64,000 nt of DNA from Lachnospira multipara ATCC 19207 (GCF_000424105.1 NZ_AUJG01000002.1:248001-312000), one strand, 5' to 3'. Shown: positions 53,025 through 62,282, counted from the stretch's first letter. Numbers and translations: made by a program. The notes: a model not told the origin generated them from the letters alone.

Positions 53025-53093
53025 AGTGCTCGCATTAGATGCGGCTTTGCCGCGGCTCGCACACGAGTAGTGATTTGCTACGCAAATAACTAC
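53025..53093 (+). other. GC-rich hairpins between recU and a lipoprotein gene
   Basis: Two tight hairpins: GCGGC-TTT-GCCGC (53041-53053) flanked by GTGC...GCAC, and GTAGTGATTTGC/GCAAATAACTAC (53067-53078 with 53082-53093, one mismatch). No T run follows either. The GC level is out of keeping with the surrounding DNA. It may end the recU transcript or be a small repeat. Confidence 0.55.
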
Positions 53094-53131
53094 AAGAAAA
53101 TGTAGCAATACTAAATAAAGGAGTTTTATTA

Positions 53132-53614
53132 ATGAAGGGTTTTAAAAACATTTTCTTAAAGCTAATGGTTTTAGTTCTTGTTTCAACTACAATCCTAAAC
53201 CTTACTAGCTGCAAGAAAGATACTAGCAAACTGCCAACTAATGATCATATCGTCATGATGACAGCTACTAATAGTAATATTGGTAACTATGATCCAGATG
53301 ATGATTACTGGGAATACTCTTCTTGGACAGTTTATTATGATGGAGTAGTAGAATATACTGCTAATTACAATGTCTCAGGTCTCTTAGCAGATGATATGTA
53401 TGATTTAACTGATGAGAATTTAAAGACACTCTACACACTTCTTACAGAAATGGATGAATTTGAAGATTGTGAAGTAACTGAAGAATACGGCAATTCATGG
53501 TATATCACTTATTTTGATGTGAAAGGAAATTTGGTCGATTCCTTTACTGGTGATATATCCGGCAAGGATTGTCTTACAGATATACAAGATATTCTTGAAA
53601 GCTCAATAAAATAA
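53132..53614 (+). CDS. small lipoprotein of unknown function
   Basis: A 160-residue exported lipoprotein. The signal peptide (FKNIFLKLMVLVLVSTTILN) ends in the lipobox LTSC with Cys27. The mature part is acidic, rich in Tyr and Asp (NYDPDDDYWEYSSWTVYYDG), and ends in a short helix (LTDIQDILESSIK). I do not recognise a family. AAAGGAG lies 9 bases before the ATG. It is monocistronic with its own terminator. Confidence 0.8.
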   Translation: MKGFKNIFLKLMVLVLVSTTILNLTSCKKDTSKLPTNDHIVMMTATNSNIGNYDPDDDYWEYSSWTVYYDGVVEYTANYNVSGLLADDMYDLTDENLKTLYTLLTEMDEFEDCEVTEEYGNSWYITYFDVKGNLVDSFTGDISGKDCLTDIQDILESSIK

Positions 53615-53620
53615 ACTACA

Positions 53621-53667
53621 AAGCCACTTCCAAAGCACTACCATGTGACTTAGGAGGTGGCTTTTTT
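53621..53667 (+). terminator. intrinsic terminator after the lipoprotein gene
   Basis: AAGCCACTTCC pairs with GGAGGTGGCTT around a loop of about 22 bases, followed by six T residues. Confidence 0.82.
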
Positions 53668-53689
53668 ACTTAGATTGCTAGCATTTTAA

Positions 53690-53718
53690 TTGACAAGAAA
53701 AGGATTATTATATATAAT
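53690..53718 (+). promoter_or_regulatory. promoter of the his operon
   Basis: Perfect consensus boxes TTGACA (53690-53695) and TATAAT (53713-53718) with a 17-base spacer. The leader of about 95 bases has a small dyad (CAGTAAAAC with its mirror at 53744-53759) but no T-box or his leader peptide that I can see. Confidence 0.85.
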
Positions 53719-53819
53719 CATTTTATCTTAGTAGCAAATTAGCACAGTAAAACTTTACTGTATTAAATCATTAGAATTTTAATAAGATATTAATAATAAT
53801 AAAGAAAGTTGAGGATACT

Positions 53820-55031
53820 ATGAAGAAAGATTTATTACATACACCGGAAGGTTTTAGAGATATTTATAATGGCGAATGCAATCAAAAGAAGATACTTGAA
53901 ACTAGTCTTCATCAGGTTTGCCTCTCTTATGGATATAACGATATTGAAACACCAAGTATGGAGTTCTTTGATGTTTTTAATAAGGAAAGGGGCTCAATTC
54001 CATCTAATGAGATGTTTAAGCTCTTTGATAAATATGGTAACACTTTAGTTCTTAGACCGGATTTTACTCCATCTATTTCTAGACTTGCAGCTAAGTACTT
54101 TGAGGAGCACAGCCTTCCAATTAAGCTTTGCTATCAGGGTAATACTTTTATTAACGATAACAAGTACTATCAGGGTAGATTAAAGGAGAACACAGTTATT
54201 GGCGCTGAGCTTATTGATGATTCTTCAATTGAGGCGGATTTAGAAGTTTTAAGCATGCTTGTTGAATGTATGAAAGCCTCAGGCCTTAAGGAGTTCCAGG
54301 TAGAAGTGGGAAATGTTGCATTTTACAACGGATTACTTAACGAAGCAGGAATTTCTGGGGAAGTAGCAGAAGAGCTTACAACTTTAATTAGAGAGAAGAA
54401 CTACTTTGGTGAGGAGGAATTGCTAAATTCCCTAAACATTAAAGAGGATATAAAGAAGATTTTACTTGAACTTCCACAGCTTTTTGGTTCTGTGGAAATT
54501 CTTGATAGAGCAAAGAGCCTTACAACTAATAAGGACTGTCTTGAGGCAATTAAGAGATTAGAAGATCTCTACGAATTATTAAAGATTTCAGGCTATGATA
54601 ACTACATTAGCTTTGATTTAGGCTCACTTTCAATCCATTCTTACTACACTGGCATTATTTTCTCAGCCTATACTTTTGGCACAGGCCAAGCAGTAGCAAC
54701 AGGTGGTAGATACGACAAGTTAATGGGCCAGTTTGGTTCAGATAAGGCATCAATTGGTTTCTCCCTTGTAATTGATAGACTCATGGCTGCTATTGACAGA
54801 CAGGGCCTTGAGTTTACTGGAAATTACTCTGGTACACTTATTTGCTACAAGGAAGCAGCCCTTAAAAAAGCCCTTGAAAAGGCCAATGCTCTAAGAGCAG
54901 ACGGTCAAAGAGTATGCCTTATTAAGGATTGCGGTAAAGATCTTGAAACTTATAAGTCTTACGCAAAGAATTCATATTTGCTAGATGTTATTATGATTGA
55001 TGAAAATGGATGCGAAAACCTTTGTAAATAG
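53820..55031 (+). CDS. hisZ: ATP phosphoribosyltransferase regulatory subunit HisZ
   Basis: A HisRS-like protein that lacks aminoacylation activity and regulates short-form HisG. The 403-residue protein opens LLHTPEGFRDIYNGECNQKK, contains class II-like motif 2 TLVLRPDFTPSISRLAAKYF, and has ATGGRYDKLMGQFG and SIGFSLVIDRLMAAI near the end. It heads the his operon and directly precedes hisG, as expected for the two-subunit enzyme. AGTTGAGGA precedes the ATG. Confidence 0.96.
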   Translation: MKKDLLHTPEGFRDIYNGECNQKKILETSLHQVCLSYGYNDIETPSMEFFDVFNKERGSIPSNEMFKLFDKYGNTLVLRPDFTPSISRLAAKYFEEHSLPIKLCYQGNTFINDNKYYQGRLKENTVIGAELIDDSSIEADLEVLSMLVECMKASGLKEFQVEVGNVAFYNGLLNEAGISGEVAEELTTLIREKNYFGEEELLNSLNIKEDIKKILLELPQLFGSVEILDRAKSLTTNKDCLEAIKRLEDLYELLKISGYDNYISFDLGSLSIHSYYTGIIFSAYTFGTGQAVATGGRYDKLMGQFGSDKASIGFSLVIDRLMAAIDRQGLEFTGNYSGTLICYKEAALKKALEKANALRADGQRVCLIKDCGKDLETYKSYAKNSYLLDVIMIDENGCENLCK

Positions 55032-55054
55032 ATTAAATCAGAAAGGAATTATTT

Positions 55055-55705
55055 ATGAGATATATAACAGTAGCCCTTGCTAAGGGTAGATTAGCTAAGA
55101 AAGCCTTAGAGATTTTTGAAAATGTTGGCGTTACCTGTGAGGAAATGAAGGACGAGAAAACTAGAAAGCTTATCTTTACTAACGAAGATATTGCCTTTAA
55201 GTTCTTCCTTGCAAAGCCATCAGATGTGCCAACCTATGTAGAATACGGTGCAGCAGACATCGGTATTGTAGGTAAGGATACAATCCTTGAAGAGCAAAGA
55301 AACCTTTATGAGGTTTATGATTTAAACATTGGAAAATGTAAAATGTGCGTCTGCGGTCCTGCATCCGCTCGTGAAAAGCTACAGCATCACGAACTTATTA
55401 GAGTAGCCTCAAAGTATCCTAATATTGCAAAGGATTACTTCTACAATAAGAAGCACCAGACAGTAGAGATTATTAAGCTTAATGGTTCTGTTGAGCTTGC
55501 ACCTATTGTTGGTTTATCAGAAGTTATTGTAGATATTGTTGAGACAGGTGCAACTCTTCGTGAAAACGGTCTTGAAGTATTAGAAGAAATCGCTCCTTTA
55601 TCAGCTAGAATCGTAGTAAATCAGGTTAGCATGAAGATGGAGAACGAGCGTATTAATAAATTCATAAATGATATTAAGAATTATCTTGCAGAAAGCCAGA
55701 ATTAA
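55055..55705 (+). CDS. hisG: ATP phosphoribosyltransferase, short form
   Basis: First, feedback-regulated step of histidine synthesis: condenses ATP and PRPP. The 216-residue length lacks the C-terminal regulatory domain, so it needs His[41 protein letters not shown] and [20 protein letters not shown] (PRPP loop) are the family blocks. GAAAGGAAT precedes the ATG. Confidence 0.97.
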   Translation: MRYITVALAKGRLAKKALEIFENVGVTCEEMKDEKTRKLIFTNEDIAFKFFLAKPSDVPTYVEYGAADIGIVGKDTILEEQRNLYEVYDLNIGKCKMCVCGPASAREKLQHHELIRVASKYPNIAKDYFYNKKHQTVEIIKLNGSVELAPIVGLSEVIVDIVETGATLRENGLEVLEEIAPLSARIVVNQVSMKMENERINKFINDIKNYLAESQN

Positions 55706-55719
55706 AGCATATTATAGTC

Positions 55720-55768
55720 TTAGGATTATGATTTAATATAAAATTGTAATTTAGGATTATGATTTAAT
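55720..55768 (+). repeat. 18-base direct repeat in the hisG-hisD spacer
   Basis: TTAGGATTATGATTTAAT occurs at 55720-55737 and again at 55751-55768 (period 31). A related shorter copy GGATTATAG follows. Probably a local duplication. Confidence 0.7.
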
Positions 55769-55795
55769 TTTGGATTATAGTAATAGGAGGAAGTT

Positions 55796-57085
55796 ATGAG
55801 AATCGTAGAATTAAATGAGAATACAAAAAATGATATATTAAATAATCTTTTAAAGAGAAGTCCAAGTAACTACGGTAAGTTTGAGGATGCCGTAGCTGAG
55901 ATTTTACTTAATGTAAAGGTTAAAAAGGATGAAGCAGTATTTAGTTATACTAAGCAATTCGATAAGGCAAATATTAATGCAGACAATGTATTAGTTACTA
56001 AGGAAGAAATCGCTGCTGCCTATAAGGAAGTAGATGAGGAATTAGTAGCAGTTATTAGAAAAGCCTTAGTTAATATTAAGGACTATCACGAAAAGCAGAA
56101 GCAGTACAGCTGGTTTGATTCAAAGCCAGATGGCACAATTCTAGGTCAGAAGGTTACTGCATTAGAGCGTGTTGGTGTTTATGTACCAGGTGGTAAGGCA
56201 GCTTATCCATCTTCAGTTTTAATGAATGTAATGCCAGCTAAGGTTGCTGGAGTTGATGAAATCATTATGTGTACTCCTTGCGATAGCGAAGGTAAGGTTT
56301 ATCCTACAACTTTAGTTGCCGCTAATGAAGCAGGGGTTGATAAGATTTTTAAGGTTGGTGGAGCTCAGGCTATTGCAGCTATGGCTTACGGAACACAGTC
56401 AATTCCAAAGGTTGATAAGATTGTGGGACCTGGTAACATTTTCGTAGCTCTTGCAAAAAAGGCTGTCTTTGGCTATGTAAGTATCGACTCCGTTGCAGGC
56501 CCATCAGAGATCTTAGTTATTGCTGATGAAAGCGCTAATCCTCGTTTCGTGGCAGCAGACCTCTTATCACAGGCAGAACATGATGAAATGGCTTCAGCTA
56601 TATTAATTACAACTTCAAAAGAAGTAGCCCAAAAAGTTTCAAAAGAAGTAGATGGCTTTGTAGCTGAGCTTAACCGTAAGGAAATCATTCAGAAATCTCT
56701 TGATAACTACGGATATATCTTACTTGCAAATACTTTAGATGAAGCTATAGCTGTAGCTAATGAAATCGCCTCAGAGCACTTAGAAATCGTAACAAAGAAT
56801 CCATTTGATACTATGACTAAGATTAGAAACGCAGGTGCAATCTTCCTTGGAGAGTACTCATCAGAACCTCTTGGAGACTATTTTGCAGGTCCAAACCACG
56901 TACTTCCAACTAATGGAACAGCTAAGTTCTTCTCAGCTTTATCAGTGGATGACTTTATTAAGAAATCAAGCATTATTTCTTACTCTAAGGAAGCCCTTGA
57001 AAATGTACACCTAGACATTGAGAAATTCGCAACAGCAGAACACTTAACAGCTCATGCAAATTCTATAAAGGTAAGATTTGAATAG
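55796..57085 (+). CDS. hisD: histidinol dehydrogenase
   Basis: Two-step NAD-dependent oxidation of histidinol to histidine, a zinc enzyme. The 429-residue protein has VGVYVPGGKAAYPSSVLMNV, FKVGGAQAIAAMAYGTQSIP, DSVAGPSEILVIADE and LLSQAEHDEMASAILIT (zinc ligands Gln/His), then ASEHLEI and the terminal HLTAHANSIKVRF. Length is standard. TAGGAGGAAG precedes the ATG. Third gene of the operon. Confidence 0.98.
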   Translation: MRIVELNENTKNDILNNLLKRSPSNYGKFEDAVAEILLNVKVKKDEAVFSYTKQFDKANINADNVLVTKEEIAAAYKEVDEELVAVIRKALVNIKDYHEKQKQYSWFDSKPDGTILGQKVTALERVGVYVPGGKAAYPSSVLMNVMPAKVAGVDEIIMCTPCDSEGKVYPTTLVAANEAGVDKIFKVGGAQAIAAMAYGTQSIPKVDKIVGPGNIFVALAKKAVFGYVSIDSVAGPSEILVIADESANPRFVAADLLSQAEHDEMASAILITTSKEVAQKVSKEVDGFVAELNRKEIIQKSLDNYGYILLANTLDEAIAVANEIASEHLEIVTKNPFDTMTKIRNAGAIFLGEYSSEPLGDYFAGPNHVLPTNGTAKFFSALSVDDFIKKSSIISYSKEALENVHLDIEKFATAEHLTAHANSIKVRFE

Positions 57086-57143
57086 GATTTAAATAAGATT
57101 CGATAGGATTTAAAATACGTGATTTTAAATATAGGAGGGAAAT

Positions 57144-57746
57144 ATGGCAAATAATCAATCTGCTAGAACTGCAACAATTAATAGAAAGACTAGCGAAACA
57201 GACATCAGCCTCTATCTTAATTTAGATGGCAAAGGAAATGCAGACGTGGATACTGGCATTGGATTTTTTGATCACATGCTTAAAAGCTTTGCAAAGCACG
57301 GCCTCTTTGACTTAAAAGTAAGAGTTCAGGGAGACTTAATCGTTGATTGCCATCACACCATTGAGGATGTGGGAATTGTCTTAGGAGAAGCTATAAAGAA
57401 GGCCCTTGGAGACAAGGTAGGCATTAAAAGATACGGTAATTTCTTCCTTCCAATGGATGAGACTTTAATTCTTTGCGCCATCGATTTATCAAATCGCCCA
57501 TATTTAGTCTTTGAATCAGAGTTTAAGAGCGATTCAGTTGGTTATTTTGATACACAGATGGTTAAGGAGTTCTTCTATGCAATTTCTTACTCAGCTAGTA
57601 TGAACCTCCACCTAAAGAAGATGTGGGGAGAGAACGACCACCACATTATTGAGGCTATGTTTAAGGCCTTTGCAAAAGCCCTTGATGAGGCGGTTTCAAA
57701 GGATAGCCGTATAACTAATGTATTATCTACTAAGGGAAGCTTGTAA
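57144..57746 (+). CDS. hisB: imidazoleglycerol-phosphate dehydratase
   Basis: Dehydrates imidazole-glycerol phosphate to imidazole-acetol phosphate. The 200-residue, monofunctional form shows TGIGFFDHMLKSFAKHGLFD, the metal-binding DCHHTIEDVGIVLGEAI, and GENDHHIIEAMFKAFAKAL with its second histidine cluster. There is no fused phosphatase domain. ATAGGAGGG precedes the ATG. Confidence 0.98.
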   Translation: MANNQSARTATINRKTSETDISLYLNLDGKGNADVDTGIGFFDHMLKSFAKHGLFDLKVRVQGDLIVDCHHTIEDVGIVLGEAIKKALGDKVGIKRYGNFFLPMDETLILCAIDLSNRPYLVFESEFKSDSVGYFDTQMVKEFFYAISYSASMNLHLKKMWGENDHHIIEAMFKAFAKALDEAVSKDSRITNVLSTKGSL

Positions 57747-57832
57747 TTATAAGTTAATTTATAAAGTTATTACTTTAGCGTTACGAACTACTTAGTATTA
57801 CTAAATAAATAAAATATAGCGAGGATTTTAAA

Positions 57833-58924
57833 ATGAGATTATACCCAGCAATAGATATTAAGGATGGCAAATGTGTCCGCCTAAAGAAGGGCCTTTTTAA
57901 TGAGGTCACAGTTTATTCTGATAAGCCTTACACAATTGCTAAGGAATTTGAGAAGGCTGGTGCAAAATTTATACATGTTGTTGACCTTGATGGTGCCTTA
58001 AAGGGCTATAGAGTCAATGCCAAGGCTATTAAGGAAATCGTTGATAGCGTTAGTATTCCTGTAGAGCTTGGTGGTGGCGTTAGAAGCCTTGAAAACATCA
58101 AGGAAGTGCTTGATTTAGGAGTTTACAGAGTTATCATTGGTACTAAGGCTGTAGAAAATCCTGAATTTATTAGAGAGGCCATCAAAGAATTTGGCCCTAA
58201 TAGAATCGTAGTTGGAGTAGATGCAAAGGACGGTCTTGTTGCTATTGAAGGCTGGGAGAAGTTATCTGATCAGACAGCCCTTAGCCTATGCCTTTCAATG
58301 AAGGAGATGGGTGTTGAGAATATCGTCTACACTGACATTTCAAAGGATGGCATGCTTGTAGGTCCTAATGTAGAGCAGACTAAGCTTTTATCTGACAAGA
58401 CTGGTATTAACATTATCGCTTCCGGCGGTATGTCTTGTATGGAGGATTTAGAAAATGTATCTAATGCCGGCATCCATGGAGCAATCATTGGAAAAGCTAT
58501 CTATGAAAAAAGAATTGACCTTGCCAAGGCTGTGGCAAAGTATGAGTCTTTTGATGCATTTTCAAAGGAAAGCAAAAAGGAAGTAATTAGTAACTTAAAC
58601 TGGTCAGATTGTAAGCTTGATGATAAGGGCTTAATTCCAGTAGTAGTGCAGGATTACGTCAATAACGAGGTCTTAATGCTTGCCTATATGAACGAGGAGG
58701 CCTTTAATAAGACTTTAGAGACTGGCCTTATGACTTACTATTCAAGAAGCCGTGATGAGCTCTGGACTAAGGGTCTAACATCAGGTCACCTTCAGTATGT
58801 AAGTTCTCTTGATATTGACTGCGATTACGACACAATTCTTGCTAAGGTAAGACAGGTTGGAGCAGCTTGCCACACTGGAAATAAGTCTTGTTTTTACAGA
58901 AACTTCTTTATAAGAAATATTTAA
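57833..58924 (+). CDS. hisA: HisA-HisI fusion: ProFAR isomerase + phosphoribosyl-AMP cyclohydrolase
   Basis: A 363-residue fusion of two non-consecutive histidine enzymes. Residues 1 to about 237 are HisA (TIM barrel): [59 protein letters not shown] and [20 protein letters not shown]. After a linker (about 238-254) comes His[54 protein letters not shown] and [18 protein letters not shown] with the zinc and magnesium ligands. HisI performs the step just before HisA. HisI is more often fused to HisE, so this arrangement is unusual. hisC, hisE, hisF and hisH are not in the window. Confidence 0.93.
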   Translation: MRLYPAIDIKDGKCVRLKKGLFNEVTVYSDKPYTIAKEFEKAGAKFIHVVDLDGALKGYRVNAKAIKEIVDSVSIPVELGGGVRSLENIKEVLDLGVYRVIIGTKAVENPEFIREAIKEFGPNRIVVGVDAKDGLVAIEGWEKLSDQTALSLCLSMKEMGVENIVYTDISKDGMLVGPNVEQTKLLSDKTGINIIASGGMSCMEDLENVSNAGIHGAIIGKAIYEKRIDLAKAVAKYESFDAFSKESKKEVISNLNWSDCKLDDKGLIPVVVQDYVNNEVLMLAYMNEEAFNKTLETGLMTYYSRSRDELWTKGLTSGHLQYVSSLDIDCDYDTILAKVRQVGAACHTGNKSCFYRNFFIRNI

Positions 58925-58967
58925 TAAAATTTTAGGGACTTCCCTTTAATTGCAATAAAATATGAGT

Positions 58968-59014
58968 TATAATACCATCTAGAGTAAATTTATTTAAATC
59001 TAGGTGGTATTTTT
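58968..59014 (+). promoter_or_regulatory. attenuator-like hairpin overlapping the RNase G ribosome binding site
   Basis: AATACCATCTAGA (58971-58983) pairs with TCTAGGTGGTATT (58999-59011) over 13 bp with one wobble. A T run fills 59010-59014, directly before the ATG. The ribosome binding site AGGTGG (59002-59007) is inside the right arm. A TATAAT (58968-58973) overlaps the left arm, so a transcript started there would lack most of the left arm and leave the ribosome site open. No good -35 is seen. Confidence 0.65.
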
Positions 59015-60271
59015 ATGTCTACTAAATTAATTATTACTAGTTACAATAATAAATTAATCAGTGCGAAATACGTAGATGATGAGATTAAGAGTCTAACGGT
59101 GTGCGACAATGAGCATAACATCTCCGATATTTTTATTGGTCGTGTGGAAAATGTTGTAAAGTCCATTAACGCTTGCTTTATTGAATTTAGCAATAAGCAG
59201 AAGGGCTATTATGCATTTTCAGAAAACAAAGATCACATCTTTTTAAATAATAAGAATAACGACTTGCCAAACATCGGGGACAAGATTCTAGTTCAGGTAA
59301 AGAATCCACCTCATAAGACAAAGCCTCACACGCTTAGTTCTAAGCTTGAGATTCCTTATAAATATCTGGTTTTATCAAGGGACGTAAATGGGGTTTTAGT
59401 TTCAAAAAAGATTAAGAATGATGAAAATGTTTCTAACTGGGCAGCTAGTCTAGCCTATGAACTAAAGCTTATGAATGAAGAGCTAGTTAGGGAACTTGGG
59501 GCTGACTTTAAGGACACAAGATCTAAGCTTAGTTACGGCTTTATTATTAGATCTAATGCGGTTAATGCAAATCTTACGGAGCTAATGGATGAGGCGAAAC
59601 ATTTGCATAATACTTATAAGGAAATCCTAAAGATAGCAATACATGGTCTTTTTTATACAAAAGTTTATGAGTCGCTACCTAGCTACATTACTGAGGTTAA
59701 CCACTTAGTGGCAGAAGAAGATTTTGAACTTGTGACGGATAATAAAGAGGCTTTCAGCCTTATTAAGAATAACTGCAATCTATCTGATACAAGACTTCGC
59801 TTTTATGAGGATAGGCTGCTGCCACTATATAGCTTATATTCTATAAAACACAATATTGATGAGGCCTTAAGGCGTCAGGTTTGGTTAAAATCTGGTGCAT
59901 ACCTTGTAATTGAGGAGACGGAAGCCTTAACGGTGGTGGATGTTAACTCTGGTAAATTTGTTCCAAAAAAGGGTAAGGACAAAGATTTATCAAATTATAA
60001 TGTTAATATTGAGGCTGCGAGGGCTACTCTTACTCAGTTAAGATTAAGAAATATCTCCGGCATTATTATTGTTGATTTTATTAATATGAAGGATGAGTCC
60101 CTAAATGAGGACTTATTAAAATACCTTAAAAAGGAAGCTAAAGACGATGAAGTGGGGGTAAGAATCGTCGATATGACTAAGCTTGGGCTTGTGGAAATTA
60201 CAAGAACTAAGCAGGGTCAAACATTAAAAGAAAGAATGGGACTAGAAAGAAATGAAGAATTACGAGACTAA
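59015..60271 (+). CDS. rng: ribonuclease E/G family protein, short form
   Basis: Endoribonuclease of the RNase E/G family, for rRNA maturation and mRNA decay. The 418-residue protein has an S1-type domain (DIFIGRVENVVKSINACFIE near the start of it), and the DNase I-like catalytic part with YLVIEETEALTVVDVNSGKF (about 292-311) and ISGIIIVDFINMKDE (about 345-359), giving the two metal-binding Asp residues. It ends at TRTKQGQTLKERMGLERNEE, where most members have the CPxC zinc-link; that link is absent. The start lies in an unusual hairpin leader. The end overlaps the PAP2 gene by 20 bases. Confidence 0.9.
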   Translation: MSTKLIITSYNNKLISAKYVDDEIKSLTVCDNEHNISDIFIGRVENVVKSINACFIEFSNKQKGYYAFSENKDHIFLNNKNNDLPNIGDKILVQVKNPPHKTKPHTLSSKLEIPYKYLVLSRDVNGVLVSKKIKNDENVSNWAASLAYELKLMNEELVRELGADFKDTRSKLSYGFIIRSNAVNANLTELMDEAKHLHNTYKEILKIAIHGLFYTKVYESLPSYITEVNHLVAEEDFELVTDNKEAFSLIKNNCNLSDTRLRFYEDRLLPLYSLYSIKHNIDEALRRQVWLKSGAYLVIEETEALTVVDVNSGKFVPKKGKDKDLSNYNVNIEAARATLTQLRLRNISGIIIVDFINMKDESLNEDLLKYLKKEAKDDEVGVRIVDMTKLGLVEITRTKQGQTLKERMGLERNEELRD

Positions 60272-60758
60272 CTACAAGAAAATTACTGATTATTTTGACA
60301 AGCATGAAGGGGCAAAGAAAGCGCTTATATTCCTATATCGATTTTTGATTATACCTTTTGTAATCGCTTACTTTTTCCTTTTGTTTAATTCTATTTATAC
60401 AAAGGCTTCTTATCTTGTGATTGCAAAGCTTATTATTGTGCCTGCTACAACTTTTGTGGTGATTTCAATTTTAAGACTTGCCCTTGATGCTAGAAGACCT
60501 TACGAAATCTATGACATTAAGCCAATTATTGAGAAGAAAAAGAAGAGACAATCAATGCCAAGTAGACATGTGCTTAGTGCCACACTTATTGCAGGCTGCG
60601 CTATGTATATTAACCTATTTCTTGGTATTGCCTTAATTATACTTACAGTTATTATGGCCATTACAAGAGTTTTGGCAGGGGTACATTTTGTAAAGGATGT
60701 AATCGTAGCAATTATTATTGGAATTCTAAGTTCTTATTTAGGGCTTTGGATTTTATAA
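60252..60758 (+). CDS. PAP2-family membrane phosphatase
   Basis: A 168-residue integral membrane protein with about five hydrophobic segments. The three phosphatase motifs are visible: LRLALDARRP (variant of KxxxxxxRP), MPSRH (PSGH-type) and TRVLAGVHFVKDV (SRxxxxxHxxxD), so it is probably active on lipid phosphates such as phosphatidylglycerol-phosphate or undecaprenyl diphosphate; the substrate is not determined. The ATG lies inside the end of the RNase G gene, implying translational coupling. Confidence 0.9.
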   Translation: MKNYETNYKKITDYFDKHEGAKKALIFLYRFLIIPFVIAYFFLLFNSIYTKASYLVIAKLIIVPATTFVVISILRLALDARRPYEIYDIKPIIEKKKKRQSMPSRHVLSATLIAGCAMYINLFLGIALIILTVIMAITRVLAGVHFVKDVIVAIIIGILSSYLGLWIL

Positions 60759-60804
60759 ATGGCAGGCTTATTAGCTAGTTGCTTATATTAGCGCTGCGAA
60801 AAAT

Positions 60805-60835
60805 TTTAGCTTTTTTAATTTAGATAAAAGCTAAA
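60805..60835 (+). terminator. possible hairpin after the PAP2 gene
   Basis: TTTAGCTTTT (60805-60814) pairs perfectly with AAAAGCTAAA (60826-60835). It is AT-rich and lacks a following T run, so its strength as a terminator is doubtful. Confidence 0.4.
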
Positions 60836-60877
60836 CTTTAATTACTTACTTAGGATTACTTGAATAAGGGGGATTTT

Positions 60878-62272
60878 ATGAAAAATGTGAAAATTGCCTA
60901 TATTGGCGGTGGCTCAAAGCTTTGGGCAAGAGTGTTTATGTACGACTTAGCTCTAGTAAAGGATTTTACTGGAGAAATCGGCCTCTACGATATTGATTTA
61001 GAGGCTGCAAAAAGAAACAAGGAAATTGGTGCAAGAATTAATGAATCTAAGGATTGTATTAACAAATGGGATTATAAGATTTATGAAAATCTTAAGGACT
61101 GCCTAAAGGGTGCTGATTTTGTAGTGATTTCTATACTTCCTGGTACTTTTAATGAGATGCGATCAGATGTACATTTGCCTGAAAAATATGGAATCTATCA
61201 GTCTGTAGGGGATACGGCGGGTCCTGGTGGCGTACTTCGTGCTATGCGAACAGTGCCTATTTATGAGGGCTTTGCAAAGGCTATTAAAGAGATTTGTCCA
61301 AAGGCTTGGGTTATTAATTTTACTAATCCAATGACAATTTGCACAAAGACTCTTTATGATGTTTTCCCTAAAATCAAGGCTTTTGGTTGCTGTCATGAGG
61401 TTTTCCATACACAGGACTTCCTATGTGACGTTTTAAAAGAAGCTAAGGGAATTCGCCCAAATAGAGACGAAATCTACACTGAAGTTTCTGGCATTAATCA
61501 CTTTACTTGGATTAGCTCTGCAAAGTACAAGGACATGGAGATTATGGACTATCTTGATGATTTTATTAAAAAGCACTTTGATGAGGGCCACTACGAGCAT
61601 GGGGATGCAAACCAGTATAAGACTGACCCTTTTGCCTATGCTAATAAGGTGAAAATGGATCTCTATAGAAGATATAAGACTCTAGGGGCAGCAGGAGACC
61701 GCCATCTAGTTGAATTTGTAAACAATAACTGGTATCTAAAGAATAAAGAATGCGTGGATAGCTGGAAATTTGCCCTAACAAGCATTGACTTTAGAATTAA
61801 TCAGGCCAATGAAAAGATTGAGGAATCAATTAAGATTGCTAAGGGTGAGCATCCAATTGAGGTTAAGAAGTCTAGCGAAGAGGCCGTAGATATTATGAGT
61901 GCAATTCTTGGCTACGGCAAAAAGATTAGTAATGTAAACCTAATTAATGAGGGACAGATGCCACAATTAAAGCTTGGAGCAGTAGTAGAGACTAATGCTA
62001 TATTTACTCATGATAGCGTTAGACCAATTATGGCAAAGCCTTTAAACAACTCAGTAATTAGCCTTGTGGAGCGTGCCTCTGAAAATGTAGAGACTTTATA
62101 TGAGGGCATTAAAAATCGTGACTTTAAAACAATCTTTGCTTCCTTTATGAATCAGGGACTTTGTTCTAATCTTGATTTGGCTTCTGGTAAGGATTTATTT
62201 AAGGAAATGTGCCTTAATACCTCTAAATATTTAGAAGAATACTATAATTTAGAAGAATTAAAGTTATTGTAA
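60878..62272 (+). CDS. glycoside hydrolase family 4 (alpha-galacturonidase-like)
   Basis: A 464-residue NAD- and metal-dependent GH4 glycosidase. The N-terminal Rossmann motif is IAYIGGGSKLWARVF; the metal region has NFTNPMTICTKTLYDVF and the Cys-His motif GCCHEVFHTQDF (about 168-179), and SGINHFTWISS follows. The CHEV variant, with LPGTFNEMRSDVHLPEKYGI, resembles Bacillus LplD, an alpha-galacturonidase, more than the CHSV alpha-glucosidases. That assignment is from memory. GGGGGAT lies 7 bases before the chosen ATG. No sugar transporter is adjacent. Confidence 0.87.
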   Translation: MKNVKIAYIGGGSKLWARVFMYDLALVKDFTGEIGLYDIDLEAAKRNKEIGARINESKDCINKWDYKIYENLKDCLKGADFVVISILPGTFNEMRSDVHLPEKYGIYQSVGDTAGPGGVLRAMRTVPIYEGFAKAIKEICPKAWVINFTNPMTICTKTLYDVFPKIKAFGCCHEVFHTQDFLCDVLKEAKGIRPNRDEIYTEVSGINHFTWISSAKYKDMEIMDYLDDFIKKHFDEGHYEHGDANQYKTDPFAYANKVKMDLYRRYKTLGAAGDRHLVEFVNNNWYLKNKECVDSWKFALTSIDFRINQANEKIEESIKIAKGEHPIEVKKSSEEAVDIMSAILGYGKKISNVNLINEGQMPQLKLGAVVETNAIFTHDSVRPIMAKPLNNSVISLVERASENVETLYEGIKNRDFKTIFASFMNQGLCSNLDLASGKDLFKEMCLNTSKYLEEYYNLEELKLL

Positions 62273-62282
62273 AGAAAATATG

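Noticed and set aside
53719-53819. T-box or His leader peptide upstream of hisZ
   Set aside because: No TGG(N)-type T-box sequence, no run of His codons, and the leader of about 100 bases has no antiterminator/terminator pair.
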